Positions 45,298-53,953 of a stretch of 64,000 nucleotides of DNA are shown in pieces (the stretch's first letter is position 1; each line of letters begins with the position of its first letter). The DNA comes from Flavobacterium sp. JAS (GTDB taxonomy: Bacteria; Bacteroidota; Bacteroidia; Flavobacteriales; Flavobacteriaceae): positions 1 through 64,000 of the forward strand of contig NZ_JAJMOX010000012.1 of the NCBI RefSeq assembly GCF_020991455.1, written 5' to 3'. A program made the translations under genes and the position numbers. The notes below the pieces were generated by a model, which worked only from the letters and a program-made list of their open reading frames with translations, had not been told where the DNA came from and made no database searches.

Positions 45298-45376
45298 TTA
45301 TTACCTAATTACGTAATAAACATAATTATTACCAAAAAACGTAATAATAAAAAATATTACCTATATTTGTAATATT
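45298..45376 (+). promoter_or_regulatory. Three tandem inverted-repeat operators before satD-like gene
   Basis: Three sites follow TTATTAC-N8-GTAATAA or a close variant: 45298-45319, 45326-45347 and 45353-45376 (AATATTAC-N8-GTAATATT). Their centres, 45308.5, 45336.5 and 45364.5, are exactly 28 bp apart. The third site contains a TATATTTG -7 box (45362-45369), and a second TATATTTG lies at 45396-45403, seven bases before the ATG. Binding by a dimeric HTH protein, possibly the SatD-like product itself, would block the promoter. Confidence 0.8.
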
Positions 45377-45410
45377 AAGTTTATTTATTTTTAATTATAT
45401 TTGAATTATT

Positions 45411-46025
45411 ATGACTAGCGTAATTACAGGTGATATAATTGACTCAAGACAACAAAAATCTAAAGATTGGGTTGAAGGCTTGAAGAATATTTTAGCTCGT
45501 TTTGGAGAAACACCAAGCCAATGGGAAGTCTACAGAGGTGACGAATTTCAAGTTGAAATTAAAAATCCTGAAGATGCTTTATGGTCTGCTATTTTGATAA
45601 AAGCACATTTGAGAGCTATAAAATTAGATGCCAGAATGAGTATTGGTTTTGGAGACAAAACACACGATGCCGAAAAAATATCAGAAAGTAACGGCACTGC
45701 TTTTATACATTCGGGAGAGCTTTTTGAAACTTTAAAAAAACAAAAAGTAACTCTTGCCATGCGAACCGGTGATATTGCTATTGATGAGAAATTGAATTTG
45801 ATGATACAATTGGCTTTGACATTTATGGACAATTGGCTTGCACAATCGGCAGAATTTGTAGCTGTTGCCATAGAAAATCCAACTTTATCACAAGAAGAAT
45901 TAGGACAAAAATTAGGTGTTAATCAAGCTGCTGTAAGCCGAAGACAAAAACGAGCTCAGTTTGATTTGGTACTGAATTTAGATCGTTATTTTAGAAAACA
46001 AATAAAACAACTTACCGCCCCATGA
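45411..46025 (+). CDS. SatD-like protein with C-terminal helix-turn-helix
   Basis: This 204-residue protein resembles SatD-family proteins. The first half has TGDIIDSR (6-13), then YRGDEFQVEI (41-50) and LDARMSIGFGD (72-82). The order of an acidic strand end, GDEF and SIG is reminiscent of GGDEF/class III nucleotide cyclase palms. Residues 157-183 (ENPTLSQEELGQKLGVNQAAVSRRQKR) form a clear HTH. The upstream inverted repeats are plausible targets. The gene's stop overlaps the next ATG (ATGA). The biochemical activity is not established; the cyclase likeness is inference. Confidence 0.75.
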   Translation: MTSVITGDIIDSRQQKSKDWVEGLKNILARFGETPSQWEVYRGDEFQVEIKNPEDALWSAILIKAHLRAIKLDARMSIGFGDKTHDAEKISESNGTAFIHSGELFETLKKQKVTLAMRTGDIAIDEKLNLMIQLALTFMDNWLAQSAEFVAVAIENPTLSQEELGQKLGVNQAAVSRRQKRAQFDLVLNLDRYFRKQIKQLTAP

Positions 46026-46738
46026 TTTTATTTATAAAACTAGTTTTAGCGCATTTACTGGGAGATTTTATCTGGCAGCCTAATTCCTGGGTGGCTGATA
46101 AAGAAGCCAAAAAACACAAAAGTATTTACCTCTATCTCCATATACTTCTGCATGGCGTTTTAGCCGCAATTTTGGTTGGAGAAATTCAATTTATCCCTTA
46201 TGCTATATTGATTGCCGTGACGCACGGAATTATTGATTTAATCAAACTAAATTTTCAGAAAGAAAACACAAAACGCACTTGGTTTGTTGTAGACCAAATG
46301 ATGCATGTTTTAGTTTTAATTGGGGTTGTGTTTCTTTATAAAGGCGAAACGATAAACTTTCTTTGGTTCAATAATCAATTTTGGATTTTGCTAACGGGAG
46401 TTTTATTCATCACAAAACCAACTTCTATTATCATTAAAACGATTATTTCGATCTGGAATCCGGAAACTCAAAACAGCCACGATGACAATTCTCTTGCCAA
46501 GGCCGGAAACTACATTGGCGTATTAGAACGTTTGTTTGTATTCTGTTTTATCTTAACAGGACATTTTGAAGCTATCGGATTTTTATTGGCAGCCAAATCT
46601 ATTTTTAGGTTTGGAGATTTAAAAGAAGCCAAGGACCGAAAACTTACCGAATACGTTTTAATTGGTACTCTGATAAGTTTTGGGACTGCTATTGCAACGG
46701 GATTAATCGTGCAGGTTTTGTTATTACAATTGCTGTAA
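46022..46738 (+). CDS. DUF3307 membrane protein coupled to satD-like gene
   Basis: The 238-residue protein has about six or seven hydrophobic segments and the DUF3307 start LVLAHLLGDFIWQPNSWVADKEAKKHKS. HILLHGVLAAI and VTHGIIDLIKL contain conserved histidines and aspartates in or near membrane segments. It shares a 4-bp ATGA overlap with the SatD-like gene, so the pair is translationally coupled and probably functionally linked. It could be a membrane sensor or effector; no reaction is known. Its 3' end overlaps convergent pyrD by 15 bp. Confidence 0.75.
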   Translation: MILFIKLVLAHLLGDFIWQPNSWVADKEAKKHKSIYLYLHILLHGVLAAILVGEIQFIPYAILIAVTHGIIDLIKLNFQKENTKRTWFVVDQMMHVLVLIGVVFLYKGETINFLWFNNQFWILLTGVLFITKPTSIIIKTIISIWNPETQNSHDDNSLAKAGNYIGVLERLFVFCFILTGHFEAIGFLLAAKSIFRFGDLKEAKDRKLTEYVLIGTLISFGTAIATGLIVQVLLLQLL

Positions 46739-47758
46739 AACTTTTTTGTTGATCGCTTTTATCAAAGCCGGACCTTCATAAATAAAACCGGTATACAATT
46801 GCACTAAACTTGCGCCTGCATTTAGTTTTTCGATCGCATCATCTGCAGAATGTATTCCTCCTACTCCAATAATCGGGAATGCTTTGTTGCTTTTTTCCGA
46901 AAGAAAACGAATCACTTCAGTCGAACGTTTTGTTAATGGTTTTCCTGATAATCCACCCATTTCAGATTGATTCACAGATTGTAATCCGGCTCTTGAAATC
47001 GTTGTGTTGGTTGCAATTACACCCGCAATTTGAGTTGTTTTTACAATATCAATAATATCTAATAATTGCTCGTCTGTAAGATCCGGAGCAATTTTTAAAA
47101 GAATTGGTTTTATTTTTTGAGTACTTGTTTTCTGCTTTTCTACATTTCTGTTTTGTAGCGTTTGCAACAAAGCTGTCAGAGGTTCTTTATCTTGTAAAGC
47201 TCTTAAATTTGGAGTGTTTGGCGAACTCACATTCACAACAAAATAATCTACATGATCAAACAAAGCATCAAAGCAAATGATATAATCGTCAACCGCATTT
47301 TCGTTTGGCGTTACTTTGTTTTTCCCAATATTTCCTCCAATTAAAACACCTGAATTTTTTTTCAAACGCTCTACAGCTTCCAGAACTCCACCATTATTAA
47401 AACCCATTCGGTTAATAATCGCCTGATCTTCTTTTAACCGGAATAATCGTTTCTTAGGATTTCCTTCCTGACCTACGGGCGTTACGGTTCCTATTTCTAT
47501 GAATCCAAAACCAAAATCAGAAAGCTCTTTGTATAGTTTTGCATCTTTATCGAATCCTGCTGCAAGTCCAACCGGATTTTTGAACTTAATTCCGAAAACT
47601 TCACGCTCTAAACGACTGTCTTTTACTTCGTAAATCGATTTGATTATTGATGAAACTCCTGGAATTTTTGAAATGAATTTAACAAATGAAAAAGTAAAAT
47701 AATGTACTTCTTCTGGATCAAACCAAAAAAGTATCGGACGAATTATCAATTTATACAT
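46724..47758 (-). CDS. pyrD: Dihydroorotate dehydrogenase (class 2, quinone-linked)
   Basis: This 344-residue protein has the N-terminal membrane-associating helices of class 2 enzymes and the FMN-binding TIM barrel. Motifs include PVGLAAGFDKDAKLYKE, NVSSPNTPNLRALQDKE (with the catalytic serine segment), IGGNIGKNKVTPNE and IGVGGIHSADDAIEKLNAGASLVQLYTG. It oxidises dihydroorotate to orotate in pyrimidine synthesis, using a quinone. A TAAATTTG box lies about 29 bp upstream on its strand. Confidence 0.95.
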   Translation of the reverse strand: MYKLIIRPILFWFDPEEVHYFTFSFVKFISKIPGVSSIIKSIYEVKDSRLEREVFGIKFKNPVGLAAGFDKDAKLYKELSDFGFGFIEIGTVTPVGQEGNPKKRLFRLKEDQAIINRMGFNNGGVLEAVERLKKNSGVLIGGNIGKNKVTPNENAVDDYIICFDALFDHVDYFVVNVSSPNTPNLRALQDKEPLTALLQTLQNRNVEKQKTSTQKIKPILLKIAPDLTDEQLLDIIDIVKTTQIAGVIATNTTISRAGLQSVNQSEMGGLSGKPLTKRSTEVIRFLSEKSNKAFPIIGVGGIHSADDAIEKLNAGASLVQLYTGFIYEGPALIKAINKKVLQQL

Positions 47759-47786
47759 AAGAGTTGTGTTGTTGTTTTTTCGGTTG

Positions 47787-47794
47787 CAAATTTA
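47787..47794 (-). promoter_or_regulatory. Candidate -7 box of pyrD
   Basis: The minus strand reads TAAATTTG, matching TAnnTTTG, 28 bp before the start codon. Confidence 0.5.
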
Positions 47795-48220
47795 ATTATA
47801 ATACTTGTAAATGAATCATTTTTACAAAAAACAAATCATTAGGCCTCTTAAATCAACGTATCTAAATCTAGGAGTCTTATAAAGCACTAAAAATAAAACG
47901 ATTATAAAATCAAGTTTAGTAATCTTTAAAAACCTTGGCGCATTTATAAATATAATCTCCTACGCAAAAACTAATTTTTAACGTTCCAAATTATAAAATG
48001 AAACAACGTCACGGCTTCCAGAAGGCTTTTTAGATCATTTAATACTTATTTTTGAGTTATTGAATGAATGTTAAGAAAATTCTTGTTTCGGAATATTCGG
48101 AATTGTTTGATTTTAAATGGAATGCTTATGATAGTTGGGGAATCGGACTAGGAATTGCAAAAAACTTTGGCGGAAATAATCAAGCTGACCAGGAAACAAA
48201 TTTCATTTACAACAAAGCCT
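47795..48220. other. Intergenic region before the porin gene, with a possible ORF remnant
   Basis: About 430 bp between pyrD and the porin hold no clear gene. An open frame from 48064 (MNVKKILVSEYSELFDFKWNA...) runs into the porin coding region, but codes for a 90-residue peptide with no recognised family. It could be a degraded remnant or chance. No terminator was found. Confidence 0.4.
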
Positions 48221-49441
48221 ATGCACAGAATCAAAATCATAAATCCTATTATACAATACTGGTTCCTGCCTTTATTTTTTCTTATTGGTTTATCTGTTAC
48301 TGCGCAGCAAATAAAAGACACTACCAAATTGATTAATATAAGTTATGGCAATAAGGGGATCGAATTGAAAACGAAAGACAATAAGTTTCTTTTTCAATTG
48401 CAAAGCCGTTTACAGTTTCGTTTTTCTACCCCAAACGATCAGGATCCATTGACTTATGATGATTATAGCCAGAAAAAGGAAACTACTTTCAAAATCAATC
48501 GTGCCAGATTAAAAGTCGGTGGCCATGCTTTTGAACCTTGGCTGAAGTATTATTGGGAATATGAATTGAGCCAATCTAATTTATTGGATTTTAGGCTTAT
48601 GATTGAAAAATGGAAATGGTTAAGTTTTAAAGTTGGACAATGGAAAGTAGAATACACCAGAGAACGTTTTATAAGTTCAGGCGAACAGCAAACCGTAGAC
48701 AGATCTTTAATCAATAGGCCTTTTACGGCAGACCGACAAATGGGTGTTGAAGTTTACGGACATCTTAAAGGTAAAGGAATTGCTGATTTTAATTATTGGG
48801 CCGCCGCTCTTACCGGAACCGGACGAGGTAATACTACAAATGACGATAATAACTTAATGTATTTTGGGAGGGCTCAGTGGAATTTCTTGGGAAGATTCCT
48901 TGATTTTGAAGGCAGTGATATAGAGTTTCATGAAAAACCAACGCCTATTATTGCTTTTTCAGCACTTACAAACCGAAGTCCTTATACCCGATTCTCGCAA
49001 TCCGGCGGAGGTTCTCTTGAAGGATACGAAAATGGGGCTCCGGGACAATATCGGGTAAATCAATGGAATCTGGAAAGCGCTTTTATGTATCGCGGATTTT
49101 CATGGCAAAGCGAGTGGCATACTAAAGATGTTATAGACAAACTAAATAATAACGACACAACAACCTTAAAAGGATACTATGTTCAGGCGGGGTATTTTTT
49201 TCATAATGCTTTTGACTGGTGGCCACAACATTTAGAAATGGCAGCAAGACATGCTGCATATCGTCCTGATAATGCAATTAGACAAAATTTGCAAGACGAA
49301 ACAACGATTGCTTTTAACTGGTTTTTTAAAGGACATAAAAACAAACTTACCTCAGAGTTTAGCTATTTCAGCTTTCAGGATAAGTCTTTACCACTAGAAC
49401 AAGGGTGGCGATTTAGAGTACAATGGGACATCTCATTATAA
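48221..49441 (+). CDS. Phosphate-selective (OprO/OprP-like) porin family protein
   Basis: The 406-residue protein has a signal peptide (residues about 8-30, ending TAQQ). Its beta-barrel body contains FLFQLQSRLQFRFSTPNDQD, TTFKINRARLKVGGHAFEPWLKYYWEYEL and WKWLSFKVGQWKVEYTRERFISS, and ends in an aromatic-rich strand (GWRFRVQWDISL). These are typical of the OprO/OprP porin family. The ATG at 48221 is chosen because the signal peptide follows directly; an earlier in-frame ATG would add 22 residues. Anion selectivity is inferred from family, not from visible residues. Confidence 0.8.
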   Translation: MHRIKIINPIIQYWFLPLFFLIGLSVTAQQIKDTTKLINISYGNKGIELKTKDNKFLFQLQSRLQFRFSTPNDQDPLTYDDYSQKKETTFKINRARLKVGGHAFEPWLKYYWEYELSQSNLLDFRLMIEKWKWLSFKVGQWKVEYTRERFISSGEQQTVDRSLINRPFTADRQMGVEVYGHLKGKGIADFNYWAAALTGTGRGNTTNDDNNLMYFGRAQWNFLGRFLDFEGSDIEFHEKPTPIIAFSALTNRSPYTRFSQSGGGSLEGYENGAPGQYRVNQWNLESAFMYRGFSWQSEWHTKDVIDKLNNNDTTTLKGYYVQAGYFFHNAFDWWPQHLEMAARHAAYRPDNAIRQNLQDETTIAFNWFFKGHKNKLTSEFSYFSFQDKSLPLEQGWRFRVQWDISL

Positions 49442-49603
49442 CAAAAAAAAACACTGAAAAACAGCAAATTACAAAATAAGGTATCGTATTTCTGTGAAAA
49501 TTATCACTGCAGTATATAGATCTTTTTGAAGTTAAATGTTTTTAACTTTTTATTACTATTCTTATTTTTTTTTAATAATTTTAATGAACATAAAACACTG
49601 AAA

Positions 49604-50548
49604 ATGAAAAGCATAAAAAAAACTCTTAGAAAATTAGCACTTATGTGTTTAATGGGATCATTTTTTTTGATTTCAATTGATAGTATCGCACAACGTCATG
49701 GTGGAGGTGGCGGCGGGCACAGAGCAGGTGGAGGTGCTGCAAAAGTCAGCAGACCAGGATCTGGTGGTTCAGGAATTAAAAGACCAACTACTTCTACAAG
49801 ACCCACAACCAATAATAAAGTTACCAGACCATCTACAAATTCAAAAATTGGAGATAAAACAGTCAATAACCGAAATACAAACACTGTAAACAGAAATAAC
49901 GTTGGCAACAGAAACACCAATATTAGTGGTAATACAGTTAACAGAAATAAAAACAACGTGAACATCAATGTAAACAATAGTGTACATGTTCGCAACAACC
50001 GTAACACAGTAGTTAGACCAGGAGTAAGACCTTATGCACGTCCTCCTTACCGTTATGGAGGTTACAGATACAACTGCTACCATCCTTATTATCCACGTCC
50101 GTACCACCCATTTTACTGGGGACCAGTTTGGCATCCATGGGGATTTTTCGTAGCAACATTGGCCGTAACAGCAATTGTAGTAAGTGTAGAAAGCACTCAA
50201 TATCATTATGATCAGGGAGTTTGGTATACCGGAACAAGCGGAGGTTATACAGCTGTACCAGCACCAGTTGGAGGAACCGTAAACAATATCCCAAGCGGGG
50301 CAGAAACCGTCAATACCGGAACCGTCAATAATTATTATTACGGAGGAACCTATTATGAAAAAGACGGAAGCTCGTATAAAGTAGTTGCGCCAACCGCAGG
50401 AACTCTTGTAGACAACTTACCAGAAGGTGGTGAAGAAGTTACAATAGGAGATGCTAAATATGTGAAATTTGGAGAAACTTATTACCAACCAGTTCAAGTT
50501 GACGGAAAAAATAAATACGAAGTTGTTGATGTTCAAGAAGATAAATAA
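49604..50548 (+). CDS. DUF6515 family protein with Gly- and Asn-rich linker
   Basis: The 314-residue protein has a signal peptide (TLRKLALMCLMGSFFLISIDSIAQ). It has a glycine-rich stretch, then an Asn/Thr/Arg repeat region (about residues 75-140) and a YRYGGYRY/YHPYYPRPYHPF tyrosine/proline-rich part. A hydrophobic segment (GFFVATLAVTAIVVSVES) and the DUF6515 C-terminal module (YYGGTYYEKDGSSYKVV repeated as VKFGETYYQPVQVDG) follow. It is likely surface or outer-membrane attached. The ATG at 49604 is preferred over one 78 bp upstream. A strong terminator follows. Confidence 0.7.
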   Translation: MKSIKKTLRKLALMCLMGSFFLISIDSIAQRHGGGGGGHRAGGGAAKVSRPGSGGSGIKRPTTSTRPTTNNKVTRPSTNSKIGDKTVNNRNTNTVNRNNVGNRNTNISGNTVNRNKNNVNINVNNSVHVRNNRNTVVRPGVRPYARPPYRYGGYRYNCYHPYYPRPYHPFYWGPVWHPWGFFVATLAVTAIVVSVESTQYHYDQGVWYTGTSGGYTAVPAPVGGTVNNIPSGAETVNTGTVNNYYYGGTYYEKDGSSYKVVAPTAGTLVDNLPEGGEEVTIGDAKYVKFGETYYQPVQVDGKNKYEVVDVQEDK

Positions 50549-50557
50549 AACTATAGT

Positions 50558-50598
50558 AACCTTATCAAATAAATAGAATTTGATAAGGTTATTTTTTT
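50558..50598 (+). terminator. Terminator after the DUF6515 gene
   Basis: The 13-bp arms AACCTTATCAAAT and ATTTGATAAGGTT are perfect complements with a 7-base loop, followed by a T run. Confidence 0.88.
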
Positions 50599-50645
50599 AA
50601 CTTTATCCTTATTTAATAACCTCTACCCGATTAAAATTAACCATA

Positions 50646-51779
50646 ATGAAAAATAAAACGTACTGGATTTTTGCAATACTCACAATCTCCATTATTTCAA
50701 TTGCTTACGGCTACACAAAATTTATTGTACCAAAAGATAAATTGACCGCAATGGATTGTGCCGAAACTCCAAACGCTTCAGAAGCTTCTTTGTTTAAACC
50801 AACAATTGAAAACAAAAACAAACCCACAGGTAAAACTCCTAAAGGAATGGTTTGGATTCCCGGTGGAGAATTCTCTATGGGAAGCAATGTCGAAGACGAA
50901 AGTTTATGCAGTATAAAAGGCGTTACAAAAGATGCCACACCAATACACAGAGTTTATGTAGATGGTTTTTATATGGATCAAACCGAAGTTACAAATGACC
51001 AATTTGAAGCCTTCGTAAAAGCTACTGGTTATGTAACATTCGCCGAAAAAAAACCAAAACATGAAGATTATCCTGATGCTCCATTAGAAAACCTAATTGC
51101 AGGATCGGCTGTGTTTACTCCTACTCCGGCAAACGTAAATCTGAATAACTACATGCAATGGTGGAGTTATGTTGGTGGCGCTGACTGGAGACATCCTGAA
51201 GGCCCAACAAGCTCTATAAAAGGAAGAGGCAATTATCCTGTTGTACAAGTTTCTTATGATGATGCCGCTGCTTACGCAAAATGGGCAGGGAAAAGATTAC
51301 CAACAGAAGCGGAATGGGAATTTGCAGCTCGCGGCGGAAAATCAGGTCAGTTATACGCTTGGGGAAACACTTTAAAACCTAAAGGAAAATTTCAGGCCAA
51401 TATCTATCAGGGACACTTTCCTATAGAAAAAGGAGATAGCGGTGAAGATGGTTATATTGGCATCGCTCCTACTGCTCAATTTGAACCAAATTCTTATGGA
51501 CTTTACGATGTTGGCGGAAATGTTTGGGAATGGACAAACGATTGGTACACCGCAGATTATTATTCGGTTATAAGTGAAAACGGACAGGTTGTCAAAAACC
51601 CTCAAGGACCTGAATCTTCTTATGATCCGGGAGAACCTAATTTACCTAAAAAAGTACAACGTGGTGGATCATTTTTATGTACAGATCAATATTGTACCCG
51701 CTATATGGTTGGTACAAGAGGAAAAGGAGATTACCAATCACCAGCCAATCATATTGGTTTTAGATGTGTACAGCAATAA
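50646..51779 (+). CDS. Formylglycine-generating-enzyme-like protein (SUMF1 family)
   Basis: The 377-residue protein has an N-terminal membrane anchor (about 6-25) and an FGE-type domain. Motifs include GMVWIPGGEFSMGS (67-80), RLPTEAEWEFAARGG (217-231), GLYDVGGNVWEWTNDWY and the C-terminal GGSFLCTDQYCTRYM, with C345 and C350 matching the catalytic cysteine pair of true FGE in order and spacing. FGE converts a sulfatase cysteine to formylglycine. No CxPxR sulfatase was found nearby, so its client may be elsewhere or it may be an ergothioneine-type relative. It follows a terminator and is preceded by a 98-bp spacer. Confidence 0.8.
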   Translation: MKNKTYWIFAILTISIISIAYGYTKFIVPKDKLTAMDCAETPNASEASLFKPTIENKNKPTGKTPKGMVWIPGGEFSMGSNVEDESLCSIKGVTKDATPIHRVYVDGFYMDQTEVTNDQFEAFVKATGYVTFAEKKPKHEDYPDAPLENLIAGSAVFTPTPANVNLNNYMQWWSYVGGADWRHPEGPTSSIKGRGNYPVVQVSYDDAAAYAKWAGKRLPTEAEWEFAARGGKSGQLYAWGNTLKPKGKFQANIYQGHFPIEKGDSGEDGYIGIAPTAQFEPNSYGLYDVGGNVWEWTNDWYTADYYSVISENGQVVKNPQGPESSYDPGEPNLPKKVQRGGSFLCTDQYCTRYMVGTRGKGDYQSPANHIGFRCVQQ

Positions 51780-52056
51780 TTTTTTTAGCCACAAATTCCA
51801 CGAATTAGCACGAATTATTTTAAAACATAAAATCTAATTTCACGAATTAAAATATACTATTCACAACTTATAAATCCAATTTTATGAATGTAAATTCGTG
51901 AAATTGGATTTTTTTTAGACACTTAGCAATTAGTGAAAATTAGTGAAATTCGTGGCAAACTTTTTTTCAGAATACCTTCTAATTCGTGGCAAACTTTTCA
52001 ATCTATATTTTTTCCGATTTCCATAATTTACATCGCTCAAGCGCCTAAATAATTGT
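51780..52056. repeat. Large composite of GCCACGAATT-family inverted repeats
   Basis: Copies of GCCACAAATTCCACGAATT and its reverse complement (AATTAGTGAAATTCGTGGC) lie near 51789 and 51937-51957, with an additional AATTCGTGGCAAAC at 51981. TTTCACGAATTAAAAT and AAATTCGTGAAATTGG form another pair inside. No ORF is present in this 300-bp gap. Confidence 0.7.
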
Positions 52057-52057
52057 T

Positions 52058-52065
52058 TATATTTG
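52058..52065 (+). promoter_or_regulatory. Candidate -7 box of pepT
   Basis: TATATTTG, an exact TAnnTTTG match, lies 15 bp before the ATG of pepT, implying a very short leader. Confidence 0.6.
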
Positions 52066-52080
52066 CTAAAAAATAAACAA

Positions 52081-53358
52081 ATGCAACATATTATAGATCG
52101 TTTTATCAGTTATGTAACAATTGATACCGAATCAGACCCAAATTCACAAACTACACCAAGTACTGAAAAACAATGGAATCTTGCCAATAAATTAGTCGAA
52201 GAACTAAAAACAATCGGTTTAGAAGACGTTACTATAGACGACAAAGCTTACATCATGGCAACTTTGCCAAGCAATGTAGCTCACGAAGTACCAACAATTG
52301 GTTTTGTGTCGCATTTTGATACTTCGCCGGATTTTAGCGGAGCAAATGTAAAACCTCAAATCGTTGAAAATTATGACGGAAAAGACATTGTTTTGAACGC
52401 TGAGAAAAACATTATTTTGTCTCCTAATTACTTTAAAGATTTATTGCAATATAAAGGACAAACGATCATCACAACTGACGGAACTACTCTATTAGGTGCC
52501 GATGATAAAGCAGGAATTACAGAGATTGTTTCAGCAATGGAATATCTTGTTCAGCATCCTGAAATTAAACACGGAAAAATCAGAATTGGTTTTACTCCTG
52601 ACGAAGAAATTGGTCGTGGGGCACACCATTTTGATGTAGAAAAATTTGGTGCACAATGGGCTTACACAATGGACGGAAGCCAGATTGGTGAATTAGAATA
52701 TGAAAATTTTAATGCGGCTGGAGCCAAAATTACTTTCAAAGGAAAAAGCGTTCACCCAGGTTATGCTAAAGGAAAAATGATCAATTCAATGTTGATTGCC
52801 AACGATTTTATCAACGAACTTCCTAAAGGAGAAACTCCTCAGGAAACTAAAGGTTACGAAGGATTCTTTCACGTTCACCACTTAACCGGAAGCATCGAAG
52901 AAACCGTTTTAGAATTAATTATTCGCGATCATAACAAGATTAAATTCGAAAAAAGAAAAGATTTAATTGGGAAAATTACCAAGAAAATCAACAAGAAATA
53001 CGCTAAACAATTTGGCGAAGATATTGTAACTGCTGTCGTAAAAGACCAGTATTACAATATGAAAGAAAAAGTACTTCCTGTAAAACATATTGTTGATATT
53101 GCCGAAAAAGCAATGAGAGAATTAAACATCAAACCAATCATTAAACCTATTCGCGGCGGAACTGATGGCTCTCAATTATCTTTTATGGGATTACCTTGTC
53201 CGAATATATTTGCTGGTGGACATAACTTTCACGGAAAATACGAATATGTTCCTGCAGAAAGTATTCAAAAAGCAACTGATGTTATTGTAAAAATTGCAGA
53301 ATTAACAGCAATTCCAGGCATTTTTGACGCACCTGAAAAACCTAAAAGAAAAAAATAA
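52081..53358 (+). CDS. pepT: Peptidase T (tripeptide aminopeptidase)
   Basis: The 425-residue metallopeptidase has the M20 zinc-site motifs VSHFDTSPDF, GADDKAGITEIVSAM, FTPDEEIGRGAHHFDVEKFGA and the C-terminal GGTDGSQLSFMGLPCPNIFAGGHNFHG. The dimerisation domain lies about 215-340. It cleaves N-terminal residues from tripeptides in the cytoplasm. The ATG at 52081 follows a promoter box. The next gene may start at a TTG two bases after its stop. Confidence 0.93.
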   Translation: MQHIIDRFISYVTIDTESDPNSQTTPSTEKQWNLANKLVEELKTIGLEDVTIDDKAYIMATLPSNVAHEVPTIGFVSHFDTSPDFSGANVKPQIVENYDGKDIVLNAEKNIILSPNYFKDLLQYKGQTIITTDGTTLLGADDKAGITEIVSAMEYLVQHPEIKHGKIRIGFTPDEEIGRGAHHFDVEKFGAQWAYTMDGSQIGELEYENFNAAGAKITFKGKSVHPGYAKGKMINSMLIANDFINELPKGETPQETKGYEGFFHVHHLTGSIEETVLELIIRDHNKIKFEKRKDLIGKITKKINKKYAKQFGEDIVTAVVKDQYYNMKEKVLPVKHIVDIAEKAMRELNIKPIIKPIRGGTDGSQLSFMGLPCPNIFAGGHNFHGKYEYVPAESIQKATDVIVKIAELTAIPGIFDAPEKPKRKK

Positions 53359-53359
53359 A

Positions 53360-53953
53360 TTGGAACCGAATTCTGATAAAAAATACCTTTGGAACAGCAA
53401 CCATTTATGGGAAGAAGAATTACTTCTTCTTAAGTCTATTATTGACAAAACGGAACTGGTTGAAACTATAAAATGGGGCGGCCCGGTTTATGTTTTCAAC
53501 AACAAAAATGTTATCGGAATTGGTGGTTTTAAAGATTATTTTACGATCTGGTTCTTCAATGGTGTTTTTCTGAAAGATGAGAAAAAGAAACTCGTAAACG
53601 CTCAGGAAGACAAAACAAAATCCTTGCGCCAATGGCGTTTTACTTCAAAAGAAGAAGTAAACGAAAAAGAAGTTTTAGCATATATCAATGAAGCAATTGA
53701 AAACGAAAAGCAGGGAAAAATCATAAAACCGACTAAAAAAGAAGCAATAGTTTCTGAACTTCTTCAAAAAGAAATGGATCAAAACCCAGCTTTAGCAGAA
53801 GCTTTTCAAAAATTCGCTCCATATAAACAATATGAGTTTCTGGAATATATTGAAACTGCCAAACAAGAAAAAACTAAACTAACGAGAATCGAAAAAGTGA
53901 TTCCGATGATTTTAGAGAATATTGGATTGAATGATAAATATAGGAAGAATTAG
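53360..53953 (+). CDS. DUF1801/YdeI-like protein
   Basis: This 197-residue protein has the YdhG/YdeI-like pattern LLLKSIIDKTELVETIKWGGPVYVFNNKNVIGIGGFKDYFTIWFF, continuing with a charged helical C-terminal tail (PYKQYEFLEYIETAKQEKTKLTRIEKVIP). Function unknown; family members sit in bacterial stress or cell-wall contexts. A TTG start at 53360, directly after the pepT stop, is preferred; another TTG at 53324 lies inside pepT. No ATG exists near the domain start. Confidence 0.7.
   Translation: MEPNSDKKYLWNSNHLWEEELLLLKSIIDKTELVETIKWGGPVYVFNNKNVIGIGGFKDYFTIWFFNGVFLKDEKKKLVNAQEDKTKSLRQWRFTSKEEVNEKEVLAYINEAIENEKQGKIIKPTKKEAIVSELLQKEMDQNPALAEAFQKFAPYKQYEFLEYIETAKQEKTKLTRIEKVIPMILENIGLNDKYRKN

Noticed and set aside
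45298..45376. CRISPR-like array of 28-bp repeats
   Set aside because: The 28-bp period is continuous with no unique spacers and each unit is an inverted repeat next to a promoter box; it is better explained as tandem operators.
49696..50007. 103-codon minus-strand frame in the DUF6515 gene
   Set aside because: It is leucine/phenylalanine/proline rich because it is the complement of Asn/Gly/Thr repeats; no independent evidence.
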